DNA of 64,000 nt from Microbacterium proteolyticum (GTDB lineage: Bacteria; Actinomycetota; Actinomycetes; Actinomycetales; Microbacteriaceae). This document shows positions 49,720 to 59,394 of the stretch, piece by piece. Position numbers and translations under genes: made by a program. Under the pieces are notes generated by a model, which did no database searches, was not told the origin of the DNA, and saw only the letters and a program-made list of their open reading frames with translations. The DNA lies in contig NZ_JAUSZZ010000001.1 in the NCBI RefSeq assembly GCF_030818075.1, forward strand, positions 2,666,001 through 2,730,000, written 5' to 3'. Every line of letters begins with the position of its first letter. The first letter of the stretch is position 1.

Positions 49720-50465
49720 TGGTCTCCCGGTGCGGGAACCCCCGCGAACACCTCGTGGTGGAAGTCGATCGCCCCGAAGCGCGTGAAGGGCCACGTGATG
49801 AGGAAGGCGCGACCCACGACGTTGTCGACGGGCACGAAGCCCTGGGACGGCTGGCTCTGGTTGTAGCGCGAGTCGCGGGAGCTGTCGCGGTTGTCGCCGA
49901 GCACCCACAACGACCCCTCGGGCACGGTCACGTCATAGGGGACCGGCTCCGGCGCCGTCGCCCCGGGCGAGAGGCGCACGTACGTCTCGTCGAGAGGCAC
50001 GCCGTTCACGGTGGTCTGTCCGAGCGCATTGCAGCACACGACGTGATCGCCCGCCGTGCCGATGACCCGCTTGATGAGGTGATCGTCGCTGTCGGGCGCG
50101 GAGAAGCCGAACAGCGAGAGCACCCAGTCCGCGCCCTCGACGACCGGCGACCGCTCCTCGGTGGGGCTCGACGGCAGCCAGCCGCCCGGATCGCGGAAGA
50201 CGACGATGTCTCCCCGGGAGTATTCGCCGAACCGCGGCGTCAGCTCATCGACGAGGATGCGGTCCTTGATCAGGAGGGTGTCCTCCATCGACGCCGACGG
50301 GATGTAGAACGAACGGACGACGAACGTCTTCACGAGGAACGACACCAGCAGCGCGATGAGGATGATCACGACGAGGTCGCGGAAGAACGCGCCCCACCCG
50401 CGCCGTCGTCGCTCGGGAGCGGCGGATGCCGTGGCATCCGGGGTCGAGGCGGTCATGTCGCTCAT
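49716..50465 (-). CDS. lepB: Signal peptidase I
   Basis: A 249-residue membrane protease. One N-terminal membrane segment (FFRDLVVIILIALLVSFLVKTFVV) precedes the catalytic Ser in SFYIPSASMEDTLL. Box C YSRGDIVVFRDP, box D with the Lys in HLIKRVIGTAGDHV, and box E GDNRDSSRDSR follow. ATG at 50465 follows GAAGGAACAC. The order rplS-lepB-rnhB is standard. A GGATGCCGTGGCATCC pair lies near the start of the coding region (50424-50439). Confidence 0.96.
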   Translation of the reverse strand: MSDMTASTPDATASAAPERRRRGWGAFFRDLVVIILIALLVSFLVKTFVVRSFYIPSASMEDTLLIKDRILVDELTPRFGEYSRGDIVVFRDPGGWLPSSPTEERSPVVEGADWVLSLFGFSAPDSDDHLIKRVIGTAGDHVVCCNALGQTTVNGVPLDETYVRLSPGATAPEPVPYDVTVPEGSLWVLGDNRDSSRDSRYNQSQPSQGFVPVDNVVGRAFLITWPFTRFGAIDFHHEVFAGVPAPGDQ

Positions 50466-50563
50466 GTGTTCCTTCACCGGGTTCGTCGCGCATCGACGAA
50501 CCGCACAGACCAGGGTCGCATACCCGGATGCAGCACTCCGACCGCCCTCACCCAGGAAAACGC

Positions 50564-50598
50564 CGAACGCCCCGCGGGTCGGAACCACGGGGCGTTCG
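50564..50598 (-). terminator. Rho-independent terminator after rplS
   Basis: CGAACGCCCCG (50564-50574) pairs with CGGGGCGTTCG (50588-50598), an 11-bp perfect stem; the minus strand continues GCGTTTTCC. It separates rplS from lepB, which then needs its own promoter. Confidence 0.85.
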
Positions 50599-50609
50599 AG
50601 AGAGCGGAC

Positions 50610-50957
50610 TCAGCGGTCGCGCTTCTCCTTGATCTTGGCCTTCTTGCCGCGGAGGCTGCGGAGGTAGTAGAGCTTCGCGCGACGCACGTCACCGCGGGTG
50701 ACGACCTCGATGTGGTCGATCACGGGGCTGTGGACCGGGAAGGTGCGCTCGACGCCGACCTGGAAGCTGACCTTGCGGACGCAGAACGTCTCGCGCACGC
50801 CATCGCCCGAGCGACCGATGACGACACCCTGGAAGACCTGGATGCGCGAGCGGTTGCCCTCGGTGATGTTCACGTGCACCTTGACGGTGTCACCGGGCGA
50901 GAAGGGGGGGATGTCGGAGCGGAGCGAGGCCGCGTCGACGGAGTCGAGGATCTGCAT
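50610..50957 (-). CDS. rplS: 50S ribosomal protein L19
   Basis: 115 residues, the normal length. [50 protein letters not shown] and [15 protein letters not shown] match L19. ATG at 50957 is used, with AGGAAG 8 nt upstream; an in-frame GTG three codons earlier lies inside the spacer. Confidence 0.98.
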   Translation of the reverse strand: MQILDSVDAASLRSDIPPFSPGDTVKVHVNITEGNRSRIQVFQGVVIGRSGDGVRETFCVRKVSFQVGVERTFPVHSPVIDHIEVVTRGDVRRAKLYYLRSLRGKKAKIKEKRDR

Positions 50958-51121
50958 GATCGTCACTTCCTGCGACCGCCACAGGTCGATCGCACGATAA
51001 GAGGGAAAAGGATGAGGCGTGCCCGAGGCCGCGGATGCGGCGTGACTCCCCTGAGGCAGAGCCGGTCAGGGCACGATCGTCCATTCTGCCACGCCCGGGC
51101 CTCACGGCCAAAACGGTGCGG

Positions 51122-51619
51122 TCAGGGCTGATCCCCGCGACGGTTCTCGGTGACGACGATGACCTCGCCGCCTGTCGGCTCCTGCGCACGGTCGCGGGCG
51201 GACGGGATGTACGCCGTGCCGTCGGTCGCGTGCAGCACGGTGACGGCGCCGCGAGCCTCGTTCCACAACTGCGCGAGCGACGACCAGAACAGCAGCAGGG
51301 CGCCCACGATCGACAGCACGAGCAGGGGGAAGAACACCCGCGAGTCGAAAAGGCCCAACGCGACGATGACGAGGTGCCAGACACCCACGCCCGCCAGGTC
51401 GCGCCACGAGACCGCCCGCGTCTCGCGCACGCTCGCCCGCGCCCGGATCAGCAGCGCCAGCAGCACCTGCGACACGAACACCGCCGGGACCGCGACCAAC
51501 AACCACAGCAGCGCCCACCCGCTGCCGCCGGAGAAGACGATCCAGCCGACGAAGAGCCACAGCGGCAGCACGAAGGCGGCCGGGAACAACCAGCGGAGGA
51601 ACAATCGGCGCAGCACCAT
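51122..51619 (-). CDS. Membrane protein, unknown function
   Basis: A 165-residue protein with four likely membrane segments: LFPAAFVLPLWLFVGWIVF, WALLWLLVAVPAVFVSQVLLALL, VGVWHLVIVALGLF, and FFPLLVLSIVGALLLFWSSL, then a soluble tail ending in VIVVTENRRGDQP. Not recognised; resembles MFS-permease-like small proteins annotated in Microbacteriaceae. ATG at 51619 has TAGCAT 7 nt upstream (leaderless). Confidence 0.82.
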   Translation of the reverse strand: MVLRRLFLRWLFPAAFVLPLWLFVGWIVFSGGSGWALLWLLVAVPAVFVSQVLLALLIRARASVRETRAVSWRDLAGVGVWHLVIVALGLFDSRVFFPLLVLSIVGALLLFWSSLAQLWNEARGAVTVLHATDGTAYIPSARDRAQEPTGGEVIVVTENRRGDQP

Positions 51620-51733
51620 GGTGCCGATGCTAGGACCGCTCGATGTGCGGCGCCTTTGAGAACGCAATGGGGCGACGGACCGGTACCCGGCGACTCATCG
51701 GCGAGAATGGAGGTTCGACGAGAGGATCCACTG

Positions 51734-52516
51734 ATGATCGAACTGCGCACGCCCGCCGAGATCGAAGCGATGCGGCCCGCCGGACGCTTCGTCGCGGAGG
51801 TGCTGGCCACGCTGCGCGACGAGACCAAGGTGGGCACCAACCTGCTGCACCTCGACCGCCGGGCGCACGAGATGATCCGCGCCGCCGGCGCCGAGTCCTG
51901 CTACATCGACTACCACCCCTCGTTCGGCGCGAGCCCGTTCGGCAAGGTGCTGTGCACGTCCATTAACGACGCGGTCCTGCACGGCCTCCCCCACGACTAC
52001 GCGCTGCGCGACGGCGACCTCGTCTCGCTCGACTTCGCCGCCTCCGTCGACGGCTGGGTGGCGGACTCCGCGGTGTCGTTCGTCGTCGGCACCCCGCGCG
52101 AGGAGGACCTCGCCCTCATCGACACCACCCAGCGGGCCCTCGCGGCGGCGATCGACGCGGCCACCGTGGGTCACAAGATCGGCGACATCTCGGCGGCCAT
52201 CGCCGCAGTCGCCCGTGCCGAGGGCCTGTCGATCAACACCGATTTCGGTGGCCACGGCGTGGGTCGCACCATGCACGGCGATCCGCACGTCGCCAACGAC
52301 GGCAAGGCCGGACGCGGATACCCGCTTCGCGCGGGCCTGGTCGTCGCGCTCGAGCCGTGGTTCCTGCACACGACCGACGAACTCATCACCGACCCCGACG
52401 GGTGGACCTTGCGCAGCGCCGACGGCTCCCGCGGTTCGCACTCCGAGCACACCGTGGCGATCACGCCCGACGGCCCGATCGTTCTTACCGACCGTTCGTT
52501 CCTCGGCGTCGACTGA
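51734..52516 (+). CDS. map: Methionine aminopeptidase, type I
   Basis: 260 residues; removes initiator Met. Metal ligands: DLVSLDFAASVDGWVADSAVSF (two Asp), GGHGVGRTMH (His), ALEPW (Glu), and SEHTVAI (Glu). It lacks the N-terminal zinc-ribbon extension of some actinobacterial MAPs. Actinobacteria usually have another map beside secY-adk, so this is probably the second copy. ATG at 51734 follows GAGAGGATCCACTG. Confidence 0.94.
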   Translation: MIELRTPAEIEAMRPAGRFVAEVLATLRDETKVGTNLLHLDRRAHEMIRAAGAESCYIDYHPSFGASPFGKVLCTSINDAVLHGLPHDYALRDGDLVSLDFAASVDGWVADSAVSFVVGTPREEDLALIDTTQRALAAAIDAATVGHKIGDISAAIAAVARAEGLSINTDFGGHGVGRTMHGDPHVANDGKAGRGYPLRAGLVVALEPWFLHTTDELITDPDGWTLRSADGSRGSHSEHTVAITPDGPIVLTDRSFLGVD

Positions 52517-52527
52517 CGACGGAGGGT

Positions 52528-53400
52528 GGATGCCGCGGCCTCGGGCTCGGCATCCGCCCTCCCCAAGCGCGCGCCGCGCGCACGGAAGCAGACGCGCGCA
52601 ATCCTCGCAGATTGCAGCCACGCATCTGCGAGCAGGTGGCGTTCCTGCGAAGATCGCGCCGGACCGCGGATGCAGCGAATCCCGGGCTCGGCGCCCACCC
52701 ACCCCAGTGCGCGCCGCGCGCACGAACGCAGACGCGCGCGATCCTCGCACATAACAGCCAGGCGTCTGCGAGCAGGTGCCGTTCCTGCGAAGATCGCGCC
52801 GGACCGCGGATGCCGCGGACTCCGGGCTCGGCGCCCACCCTCCCCAACGCACGCCGCGCACGGACGCAGACGCGCGCGATCCTCGCACCTAGCAGCCAGG
52901 TATCTGCGAGCAGGTGGCGTTCCTGCGAAGATCGCGCCGGACCGCGGATGCCACGAACTCCGGGCTCGGCATCCGCCCTCTCCAGCGCACGCAGCGCGCA
53001 CGGACGCAGACGCGCGCGATCCTCGCACCTAGCAGCCAGGCGTCTGCGAGCAGGGGGCGTTCCTGCGAAGATCGCGCCGGACCGCGGATGCCGCGGACTC
53101 CGGGCTCGGCGCCCACCCTCCCCAGCGCACGCCGCGCACACGAACGCAGACGCGTGCGATCCTCGCAGATTGCAGCCAGGCGTCTGCGAGCAGGTGGCGT
53201 TCCTGCGAAGATCGCGCCGGAGCGCGGATGCCACGAACTCCGGGCTCGGCATCCGCCCTCTCCAGCGCACGCCGCGCACACGGACGCAGACGCACGCGTT
53301 CCTCGCACATCGCAGCCAGGCACCTGCGAGCAGGCGGCGTTCCTGCGAAGATCGCGCCGGACCACGGATGCCATCGCCTCGGCATCCGCCGACGCGCCGC
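52528..53400. repeat. 140-bp tandem repeat array, six units plus a partial
   Basis: Units begin at the GGATGC heptamer at 52528, 52668, 52808, 52946, 53086, 53226 and 53366 (spacing 140, 140, 138, 140, 140, 140). Each has GTTCCTGCGAAGATCGCGCC near the end and GCGCGATCCTCGCA about 45 bp before it; these pair as a 14-bp imperfect stem. CTCGCAGA/TCTGCGAG gives an alternative stem in some units. The array fills the 966-bp gap between map and trmD. Long open frames on both strands are a by-product of the repeat lacking stops, not genes. Confidence 0.93.
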
Positions 53401-53482
53401 ACTCCCCCGGCGCGGACCACACCCCTGGGGCGTCGGCCGGGATCGGCGCGTCGGGCAGACGCGCCGTATCGGACGCGGGGCG

Positions 53483-54172
53483 TCAGTCGGGAAGCAGGTC
53501 GGGGCGGCGCTCGCGCGTGCGGACGAGCTGCTGCTCGCGCCGCCAGGCGGCGACGGCGCCGTGGTTGCCACTCAACAGGACGGGCGGCACCTCGCGCTCG
53601 CGCCAGACGGCGGGCTTGGTGAAGGAGGGGTATTCGAGCAGGCCGTCTTCGTGCGATTCCTCGACGAGGCTCTCGGGATTGCCGACGACACCGGGGATGA
53701 GTCGGCCGATCGCCTCCACCATCGCCATGACGGCGACCTCTCCCCCGTTCAGCACGTAGTCGCCGAGGCTGATCAGACGGACGTCCCCGAGCTCGGCGGC
53801 GTAGTCGAACACCCGCTCGTCGATGCCCTCGTAGCGTCCGCACCCGAAGACGAGGTGTGAGGCGGTCGAGAGTTCGCGCGCGGTGGCCTGCGTGAACCGC
53901 TCACCGGCGGGCGACGGGAAGATGATGACGGGCCGCTCGGGGGCGTCACGCACGATGCCGTCCAACGCCTCGCCCCACGGCTCGGGCTTCATCACCATGC
54001 CGGCTCCCCCGCCGTAGGGGGTGTCGTCGACGGTACGGTGACGGTCGCGCGTGTGCTCGCGCAGATCGTGCACGTGCACGTCGAGCAGACCGCTCTGCCG
54101 CGCCTTCCCCAGCAGCGAGACCTCGAGGGCGTCGAAGATCGTGGGGAAGATCGACACGATGTCGATGCGCAC
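53483..54172 (-). CDS. trmD: tRNA (guanine-N1)-methyltransferase TrmD
   Basis: A 229-residue trefoil-knot SPOUT enzyme that makes m1G37. [53 protein letters not shown] and [21 protein letters not shown] span the SAM knot. GTG at 54172 is one base downstream of the rimM stop. Last gene of rpsP-khpA-rimM-trmD. Confidence 0.97.
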   Translation of the reverse strand: MRIDIVSIFPTIFDALEVSLLGKARQSGLLDVHVHDLREHTRDRHRTVDDTPYGGGAGMVMKPEPWGEALDGIVRDAPERPVIIFPSPAGERFTQATARELSTASHLVFGCGRYEGIDERVFDYAAELGDVRLISLGDYVLNGGEVAVMAMVEAIGRLIPGVVGNPESLVEESHEDGLLEYPSFTKPAVWREREVPPVLLSGNHGAVAAWRREQQLVRTRERRPDLLPD

Positions 54173-54173
54173 G

Positions 54174-54845
54174 TCAGTCCTTGCGAGCGTCGGTGGACTC
54201 GTCGGGGTCGACGACGTCAGGGTCGTCCGCGTCGAGCGCTGAGGGGTCGGGAGCGGACTCCGCTTCGTCGGCCTCGGGAGCGAGGTCTTCGAACAGGCCC
54301 GTGGGCGGGGTGACGACGACGCGCCCGCCGGCGATGTCGACCTCCGGCACGATAGCGCTCACGAACGGCACCAGCACCTCGCGGTCCTCACCCGAAGGGC
54401 GGATGATCAGCAGGTCCTGCGCGGGGAAGTGGTCGACCCGCACGACGCGGCCGATGATCGCCCCGTCGCGCACGACGTCGAGGCCCACCAGCTGGTGGTC
54501 GTACCAGGCGTCGTCCTCCACGGGCGCAGTCTCGAGGTCCTGGTCGATCCAGAGGATGGCCTTCACGAGCTCCTCGGCGACCGTGCGGTCGTCGACGCCC
54601 TCGAAGAACACGACGGGGTGGGAGTTCATCCAGCGGAACTCGCGAACCGTCAGCTCGCGGCCATGCCACGGCGACGATTCGGGCACCTGCAGGGTGAACG
54701 TGCTGCCCGGGACGAAGCGGCCGTCGGGATCGTCGGTGTACAGCTCGAGCTTGAACGCGCCCTTCAGGCCGTGGGCCTTCACGAGGCGTCCGACCCGCAG
54801 CTGGGTCTTGGCGGGCTGCGCGCCCGCGGTGTCGCCGGCCGCCAT
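54174..54845 (-). CDS. rimM: Ribosome maturation factor RimM
   Basis: 223 residues; binds S19 during 30S maturation. [25 protein letters not shown] opens the N-terminal barrel; the PRC-barrel part holds [22 protein letters not shown] and [19 protein letters not shown] 45-residue acidic tail follows, longer than in E. coli. Its ATG shares a base with the KH-protein stop. Confidence 0.95.
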   Translation of the reverse strand: MAAGDTAGAQPAKTQLRVGRLVKAHGLKGAFKLELYTDDPDGRFVPGSTFTLQVPESSPWHGRELTVREFRWMNSHPVVFFEGVDDRTVAEELVKAILWIDQDLETAPVEDDAWYDHQLVGLDVVRDGAIIGRVVRVDHFPAQDLLIIRPSGEDREVLVPFVSAIVPEVDIAGGRVVVTPPTGLFEDLAPEADEAESAPDPSALDADDPDVVDPDESTDARKD

Positions 54846-55075
54846 CAGTCGTCGGCGACGTCGACGCGCACGCGGCGACCGTCTGCGAGGGCGGTGATGA
54901 GTGTGCGCAGCGCCTTGGCGGTGCGTCCGCCGCGCCCGATCACGCGACCCCGGTCATCGGGGTGCACGCGAACCTCCAGCACATCGCCACGAGGAGACGT
55001 ACTGGAACGGATGGTCACGGCATCCGGGTGATCGACGATCCCCTTGACGACGTGTTCGAGCGCGGCAGACAGCAC
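54845..55075 (-). CDS. khpA: KH-domain RNA-binding protein KhpA
   Basis: 76 residues forming a single KH domain: VTIRSSTSPRGDVLEVRVHPDDRGRVIGRGGRTAKALRTL, with the GxxG loop GRGG. KhpA/YlqC proteins bind RNA with KhpB and affect cell size and ribosome assembly. It sits between rpsP and rimM, its usual place. The start residue is displayed within LSAALEHVVKGIVDHP. Confidence 0.95.
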   Translation of the reverse strand: MLSAALEHVVKGIVDHPDAVTIRSSTSPRGDVLEVRVHPDDRGRVIGRGGRTAKALRTLITALADGRRVRVDVADD

Positions 55076-55080
55076 GGGGA

Positions 55081-55485
55081 TTACTCGGCCGAGGTCTCGG
55101 CGGCGTCCTCAGCGGGCGCCTCGTCGGCCTTCTTCTCGGCCTTGGGCTTGACGACCGACTTCTTCGAGGAGTCGGCCTCGAACGCGGCCTTGGGCTCGCG
55201 CACCTTGACGGTGGACACGGCGTCCTTGTCGCCCTTGAACTTGCCCCAGTCGCCCGTGAGCTTGAGGATGGCGGCGACCTGCTCGGTCGGCTGCGCACCG
55301 ACCGAGAGCCAGTACTGCGCACGCTCCGAGTCGACCTCGATGAACGAGGGCTCCTCGGTCGGGTGGTACTTGCCGATCTCCTCGATCACACGACCGTCGC
55401 GCTTGGTGCGCGAGTCGGCGACGACGATGCGGTAGTAGGGCGCGCGGATCTTTCCGAGGCGCTTGAGACGGATCTTGACAGCCAC
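55081..55485 (-). CDS. rpsP: 30S ribosomal protein S16
   Basis: 134 residues. The conserved core [26 protein letters not shown], then [16 protein letters not shown] and [17 protein letters not shown] is complete; an Ala/Glu/Lys-rich tail of about 45 residues extends it. GTG at 55485 follows GGAGTCATC. Its leader of about 110 nt begins near an AGAATAGAG patch (55608-55618). Confidence 0.97.
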   Translation of the reverse strand: MAVKIRLKRLGKIRAPYYRIVVADSRTKRDGRVIEEIGKYHPTEEPSFIEVDSERAQYWLSVGAQPTEQVAAILKLTGDWGKFKGDKDAVSTVKVREPKAAFEADSSKKSVVKPKAEKKADEAPAEDAAETSAE

Positions 55486-55718
55486 GATGACTCCAAATGA
55501 TGAAAACGAACGAACCGAACGCCTGGAGAGTGGGGTGCACACCCGGCGGAAGCTCAAAAGGGTGGACCGACACCGGATAGAGGGTCGAGTGACGGGTCCA
55601 GCCCTCTATTCTGCCAGATCCTTCACCCTTGCCGTGACAGGTGACGCGTGTCGACACGGGGCGTCGCGCAGCGTAGCGGAACCTCTTCCTCGAGGGGCGC
55701 CGTGCCAGACTGAGCCGC

Positions 55719-56882
55719 ATGAGGCTGCCGTTCGCTGCATCGACGCGTTCGTCCGTGGGTCTGGAGTGGGAGCTCATGCTCGCCGATCGCGCGACGGGCG
55801 ACCTCGTCCCCCGCGCACCCGAGATCCTCGAGCACCTCGAAGACAAGACGGCGCTCGAGCGCTTCACCATCACCGGCGAGCTGCTCACCAACACCGTCGA
55901 GGTCACGAGCGGGGTCGGGCATACCGTCGCCGAGGCCGTCGACGACATCGGCGATGCGATCTGCGCGCTGCGGGAGGAGACCGAGCCCCGCGGGCTCGAG
56001 CTTCTCTGCGCCGGCAGCCACCCGTTCGCGCAGTGGTACGACCAGGAGGTCACGGACAAGACGCGGTACCACTCGCTCATCGAACGCACCCAGTGGTGGG
56101 GCCGCAACATGATGATCTGGGGCATCCATGTGCATGTCGGCGTCGACGACGTCGAGAAGGTCATTCCCATCGTCAACGCCCTCACGGTGTTCCTCCCCCA
56201 CCTGCAGGCCCTGTCGGCATCCAGTCCGTTCTGGGCGGGCGAGCGCACCGGCTACACCTCGAACCGCGCGCTGGTCTTCCAGCAGCTGCCGACGGCGGGT
56301 CTGCCGTGGCAGCTCGGCTCTTGGACCGACTTCGAGAACTACCTCGACGACATGGTGCGCACGGGGGTGATGGCGGATGCCACCGAGGTGCGCTGGGACA
56401 TCCGTCCGGCGCCGAAGTGGGGCACGGTCGAGATCCGCGCGTGCGACGGCATGTCGACGCTGCCCGAGCTCGCGGCCGTCGCCTCCCTCGCGCAGACGCT
56501 CGTCGAGCACTTCTCACGCCTCATCGACGAGGGGCGCGAGCTCCCCGGCATCCCTCCGTGGTACGCCCGGGAGAACAAGTGGCGCGCCGCCCGATATGGA
56601 CTGGACGCCCGGGTCATCGTCGACCGCGAGGGCACGCAACGCCCGGTGATCGAGCATCTCCGAGAGACGATGGAGGAGCTGGCCGACGTGGCGCTGGAGC
56701 TGAAGTGCGCGCGGGAGTTCGCGAGCCTCGAGACCATCCTCGCCACCGGCGGCAGCTCCGCCCGTCAAGTGGCGGTGGCCGACGCCGCCGGCGGCGATCT
56801 GCGCGCGGTCGTGCAGCACCTCATCCGCGAATTCCGCGGGGGCCCGACCTTGCGCGAGCACCTGGCCGCGCTGCGCGTCTGA
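55719..56882 (+). CDS. Carboxylate-amine ligase, YbdK type (GCS2)
   Basis: A 387-residue member of glutamate-cysteine ligase family 2: SSVGLEWELMLADRATGDLVP, ELLTNTVEVTSGV, AGSHPFAQWYDQEV, GIHVHVGVDD, EVRWDIRPAPKWGTVEIRACDG (given as EVRWDIRPAPKWG plus TVEIRACDG), and YARENKWRAARYGLDA. YbdK has weak gamma-glutamylcysteine activity; in actinobacteria, which use mycothiol, the true product is uncertain. ATG at 55719 has CAGACT 7 nt upstream. Standalone gene. Confidence 0.91.
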   Translation: MRLPFAASTRSSVGLEWELMLADRATGDLVPRAPEILEHLEDKTALERFTITGELLTNTVEVTSGVGHTVAEAVDDIGDAICALREETEPRGLELLCAGSHPFAQWYDQEVTDKTRYHSLIERTQWWGRNMMIWGIHVHVGVDDVEKVIPIVNALTVFLPHLQALSASSPFWAGERTGYTSNRALVFQQLPTAGLPWQLGSWTDFENYLDDMVRTGVMADATEVRWDIRPAPKWGTVEIRACDGMSTLPELAAVASLAQTLVEHFSRLIDEGRELPGIPPWYARENKWRAARYGLDARVIVDREGTQRPVIEHLRETMEELADVALELKCAREFASLETILATGGSSARQVAVADAAGGDLRAVVQHLIREFRGGPTLREHLAALRV

Positions 56883-56917
56883 GTGGGCTCATAGCTGCGC
56901 GCTCCTAGGATCGCGAC

Positions 56918-57655
56918 ATGATCTCCCGACACCGCGCATCGTCGGTATCGCTGACGGTGCTCGCGGCCTCGGCCGTGGCACTGCTCTCCGGCTGCGCGGC
57001 GGATCCCGTCGCGCCCGCAACGGCCCCGACCCCGACGTTCGCTGCGCCGATGCTCGCGGCATCCGCCCCGTCCGCTCCGCCGGTGAGCTCCTCGGCGACC
57101 GAGCGCGTGGTCACCCTCGGCGACTCGCTCATGTCGGGCTTCGGCCTCTCGCCACGCGACGCGTGGCCCCTCCTCCTCGCCGAGCGGGCGCACATCTCGC
57201 TGACCAACCTCGCGTGCCCCGGCATGGGGTTCGTGGTGCAGGGCGACTGCGGCACGCCGTATGCGGGCCTCGTGCCCGCGATCGCGGCGCTCCAGCCCGA
57301 CGTCCTGATCGTGCAGTCCTCCAGCAACGACTTCTGGGAGGACCCCGACGAGATCCGGTACAGCACCGCGGACACCGTCGACAGCCTGCACGCTGCGGCA
57401 CCCGGAGCGCGCATCGTCGCTCTCAGCACCATCTGGAACGACGACCCGCAGGTGCCCGACGACACCGCCGTGACCTCCGAGGCGCTGCGCGACGCCGTTC
57501 AGGCGATCGGCGGCACGTACATCGACCTCAGGCAGCCACTGGCGGGCCACCCCGAATGGATGCAGGACGACGACGTTCACCCGACAGCCCGCGGGCAGAG
57601 GGCCATCGAGCAGACGGTGATGAGCGCTCTGCAGGAAGCCGGAGTGTTGCCCTGA
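56918..57655 (+). CDS. SGNH/GDSL hydrolase lipoprotein
   Basis: 245 residues. Signal ASSVSLTVLAASAVALLS with lipobox LLSGC; an Ala/Pro/Thr linker to about 60; then an SGNH domain: VVTLGDSLMSGFGLSP (Ser), NLACPGMGFVVQGDCG, VLIVQSSSNDFWEDP (Asn), and DDDVHPTARGQ (Asp, His). It is an extracellular esterase or lipase-like enzyme with unknown substrate. ATG at 56918 has TAGGAT exactly 6 nt upstream (leaderless). Confidence 0.88.
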   Translation: MISRHRASSVSLTVLAASAVALLSGCAADPVAPATAPTPTFAAPMLAASAPSAPPVSSSATERVVTLGDSLMSGFGLSPRDAWPLLLAERAHISLTNLACPGMGFVVQGDCGTPYAGLVPAIAALQPDVLIVQSSSNDFWEDPDEIRYSTADTVDSLHAAAPGARIVALSTIWNDDPQVPDDTAVTSEALRDAVQAIGGTYIDLRQPLAGHPEWMQDDDVHPTARGQRAIEQTVMSALQEAGVLP

Positions 57656-57676
57656 CGCCGTCCCGTAGAACGCGGA

Positions 57677-59221
57677 TCAGCCCTTGCCGAGCATCTTCTG
57701 CAGCTCGGCGAGGTCGGCTTCGCTCGGCATCTTCTGACCGCCCAGCCCGAAGCCCGAACCCGTGGCCGGCGCGGATGCCGCGATACCGGCGTTCTCGGCG
57801 GCGCGCTTGGCGGGGTTGCCCGAGCGCGACCCCTTCGCCTTCTGCTGCTTGCCACGCTTGGACGAGGCGCCGGGCTTGCCGCCGACGGGACCCATGCCCG
57901 GGATGTTGGGCACACCGCCGCGCGCGACGGTCTTCATCATCTTCGCCGCCTGATCGAAGCGCTGGACGAGCTGATTGACGTCGGTGACGGTCATGCCCGA
58001 TCCGCGCGCGATGCGCAGGCGCCGGGAGCCGTTGAGGATCTTGGGGTTCCGGCGCTCGGCGAGGGTCATCGAGCGGATGATGGCCTCGGTGCGGTCGATC
58101 TCGCGCTCGTCGAAGTCTTCGAGCTGCTGCTTCATGTTTCCCATGCCCGGGAGCATCCCGAGCATCTTCTTCATGGAGCCCATCTTCTTCATCTGCTGCA
58201 TCTGCTCGAGGAAGTCCTCGAGCGTGAAGGTCTCCGTCGCGATCTTCTCGGCGACCTTCATCGCCTCGGCCTCGTCGAAGGCCTGCTGCGCCTGCTCGAT
58301 CAGGGTGAGGATGTCACCGAGGTCGAGGATGCGGGATGCCATGCGGTCGGGGTGGAACGGCTCGACGTCGTCGAGGCCCTCACCGGTGGAGGCGAAGATG
58401 ATGGGGCGGCCGGTGACCGACGCGACCGAGAGCGCCGCACCACCGCGGGCGTCACCGTCGAGCTTGGACAGCACCACGCCGGTGAAGTCGACGCCGTCCT
58501 GGAACGCCTTGGCCGTGTTGACGGCATCCTGTCCGATCATCGCGTCGATGACGAACAGCACCTCGTCGGGCTGGGTGGCCTTGCGGATGTCCGCCGCCTG
58601 CTTCATCAGCTGGGCGTCGACACCGAGACGACCGGCGGTGTCGATGATGACGATGTCGTGCTGCTGGCGGGTCGCGTGGGCGACGCCGTCGCGGGCCACC
58701 TTGACCGGGTCGCCCACCCCGTTGCCGGGCTCGGGCGCGTAGATGGCGGCCCCGGCGCGCTCAGCGACGACCTGCAGCTGGTTGACGGCGTTGGGGCGCT
58801 GCAGGTCGCACGCGACCAGAAGCGGCGTGTGGCCGTCTTTCTCGAGCATCTTGGCGAGCTTGCCCGCGAAGGTCGTCTTACCGGAGCCCTGGAGACCGGC
58901 GAGCATGATGACCGTCGGGGGGTTCTTCGCGAACTGCAGACGGCGCTGCTGACCGCCCAGGATGCCGATGAGCTCGTCGTTGACGATCTGCACGACCTGC
59001 TGCGCGGGGTTCAGCGCCCGGTTGACCTCATCGCCGAGGGCACGCTCGCGCACCGCGGCGGTGAACTCCTTGACCACGGGCAGCGCCACGTCGGCGTCGA
59101 GCAGGGCCCGGCGGATCTCGCGCACCGTCCCGTCGACGTCGGCGGCCGTGAGCTGGCCCTTCTTACGCAGATTGCGGAGGGTCTCTGTGAGCCGGTCGGA
59201 GAGGGTGCCGAAAGTCGCCAT
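57677..59221 (-). CDS. ffh: Signal recognition particle protein Ffh
   Basis: 514 residues. N domain (SDRLTETLRNLRKKGQLTAADV), G domain with GLQGSGKTTFAGKLAKM (G1), DTAGRLGVDAQLM (G3), and SKLDGDARGGAALS (G4), then the Met-rich M domain (LEDFLEQMQQMKKMGSMKKMLGMLPGMGNMKQQ, here in parts). The tail is Gly/Lys-rich. TAAACT lies 9 nt upstream of the ATG, so the leader is very short. No SRP RNA gene was seen nearby. FtsY is 4 kb away. Confidence 0.97.
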   Translation of the reverse strand: MATFGTLSDRLTETLRNLRKKGQLTAADVDGTVREIRRALLDADVALPVVKEFTAAVRERALGDEVNRALNPAQQVVQIVNDELIGILGGQQRRLQFAKNPPTVIMLAGLQGSGKTTFAGKLAKMLEKDGHTPLLVACDLQRPNAVNQLQVVAERAGAAIYAPEPGNGVGDPVKVARDGVAHATRQQHDIVIIDTAGRLGVDAQLMKQAADIRKATQPDEVLFVIDAMIGQDAVNTAKAFQDGVDFTGVVLSKLDGDARGGAALSVASVTGRPIIFASTGEGLDDVEPFHPDRMASRILDLGDILTLIEQAQQAFDEAEAMKVAEKIATETFTLEDFLEQMQQMKKMGSMKKMLGMLPGMGNMKQQLEDFDEREIDRTEAIIRSMTLAERRNPKILNGSRRLRIARGSGMTVTDVNQLVQRFDQAAKMMKTVARGGVPNIPGMGPVGGKPGASSKRGKQQKAKGSRSGNPAKRAAENAGIAASAPATGSGFGLGGQKMPSEADLAELQKMLGKG

Positions 59222-59394
59222 GATGCAATGAGTTTACGCGGGGCACGCCCGGCGCGCTTTCGCGTCGGCCCGGTTCCGTGCGGACTCGCCCGGCGGCACG
59301 AGCTCCTCACCCCGTCGACCCCGGATGCCACGGACTCTGCGCGGATCACCCAGGTCAGGCACCGCGGCCCGGCGCCCGGAAGTCCGGAGGCGGG

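Noticed and set aside
52528..53400. CRISPR array
   Set aside because: Whole 140-bp units are repeated; there are no short repeats separated by unique spacers and no cas genes.
52357..53843. Long open frames (over 400 codons) on both strands across the region after map
   Set aside because: They come from the 140-bp array lacking stops; the period is not a multiple of three and the peptides are Arg/Ala/Cys-rich repeats with shifting frames.
59222..59394. SRP 4.5S RNA next to ffh
   Set aside because: The gap lacks the conserved GGAA/GCAG-type domain IV hairpin.
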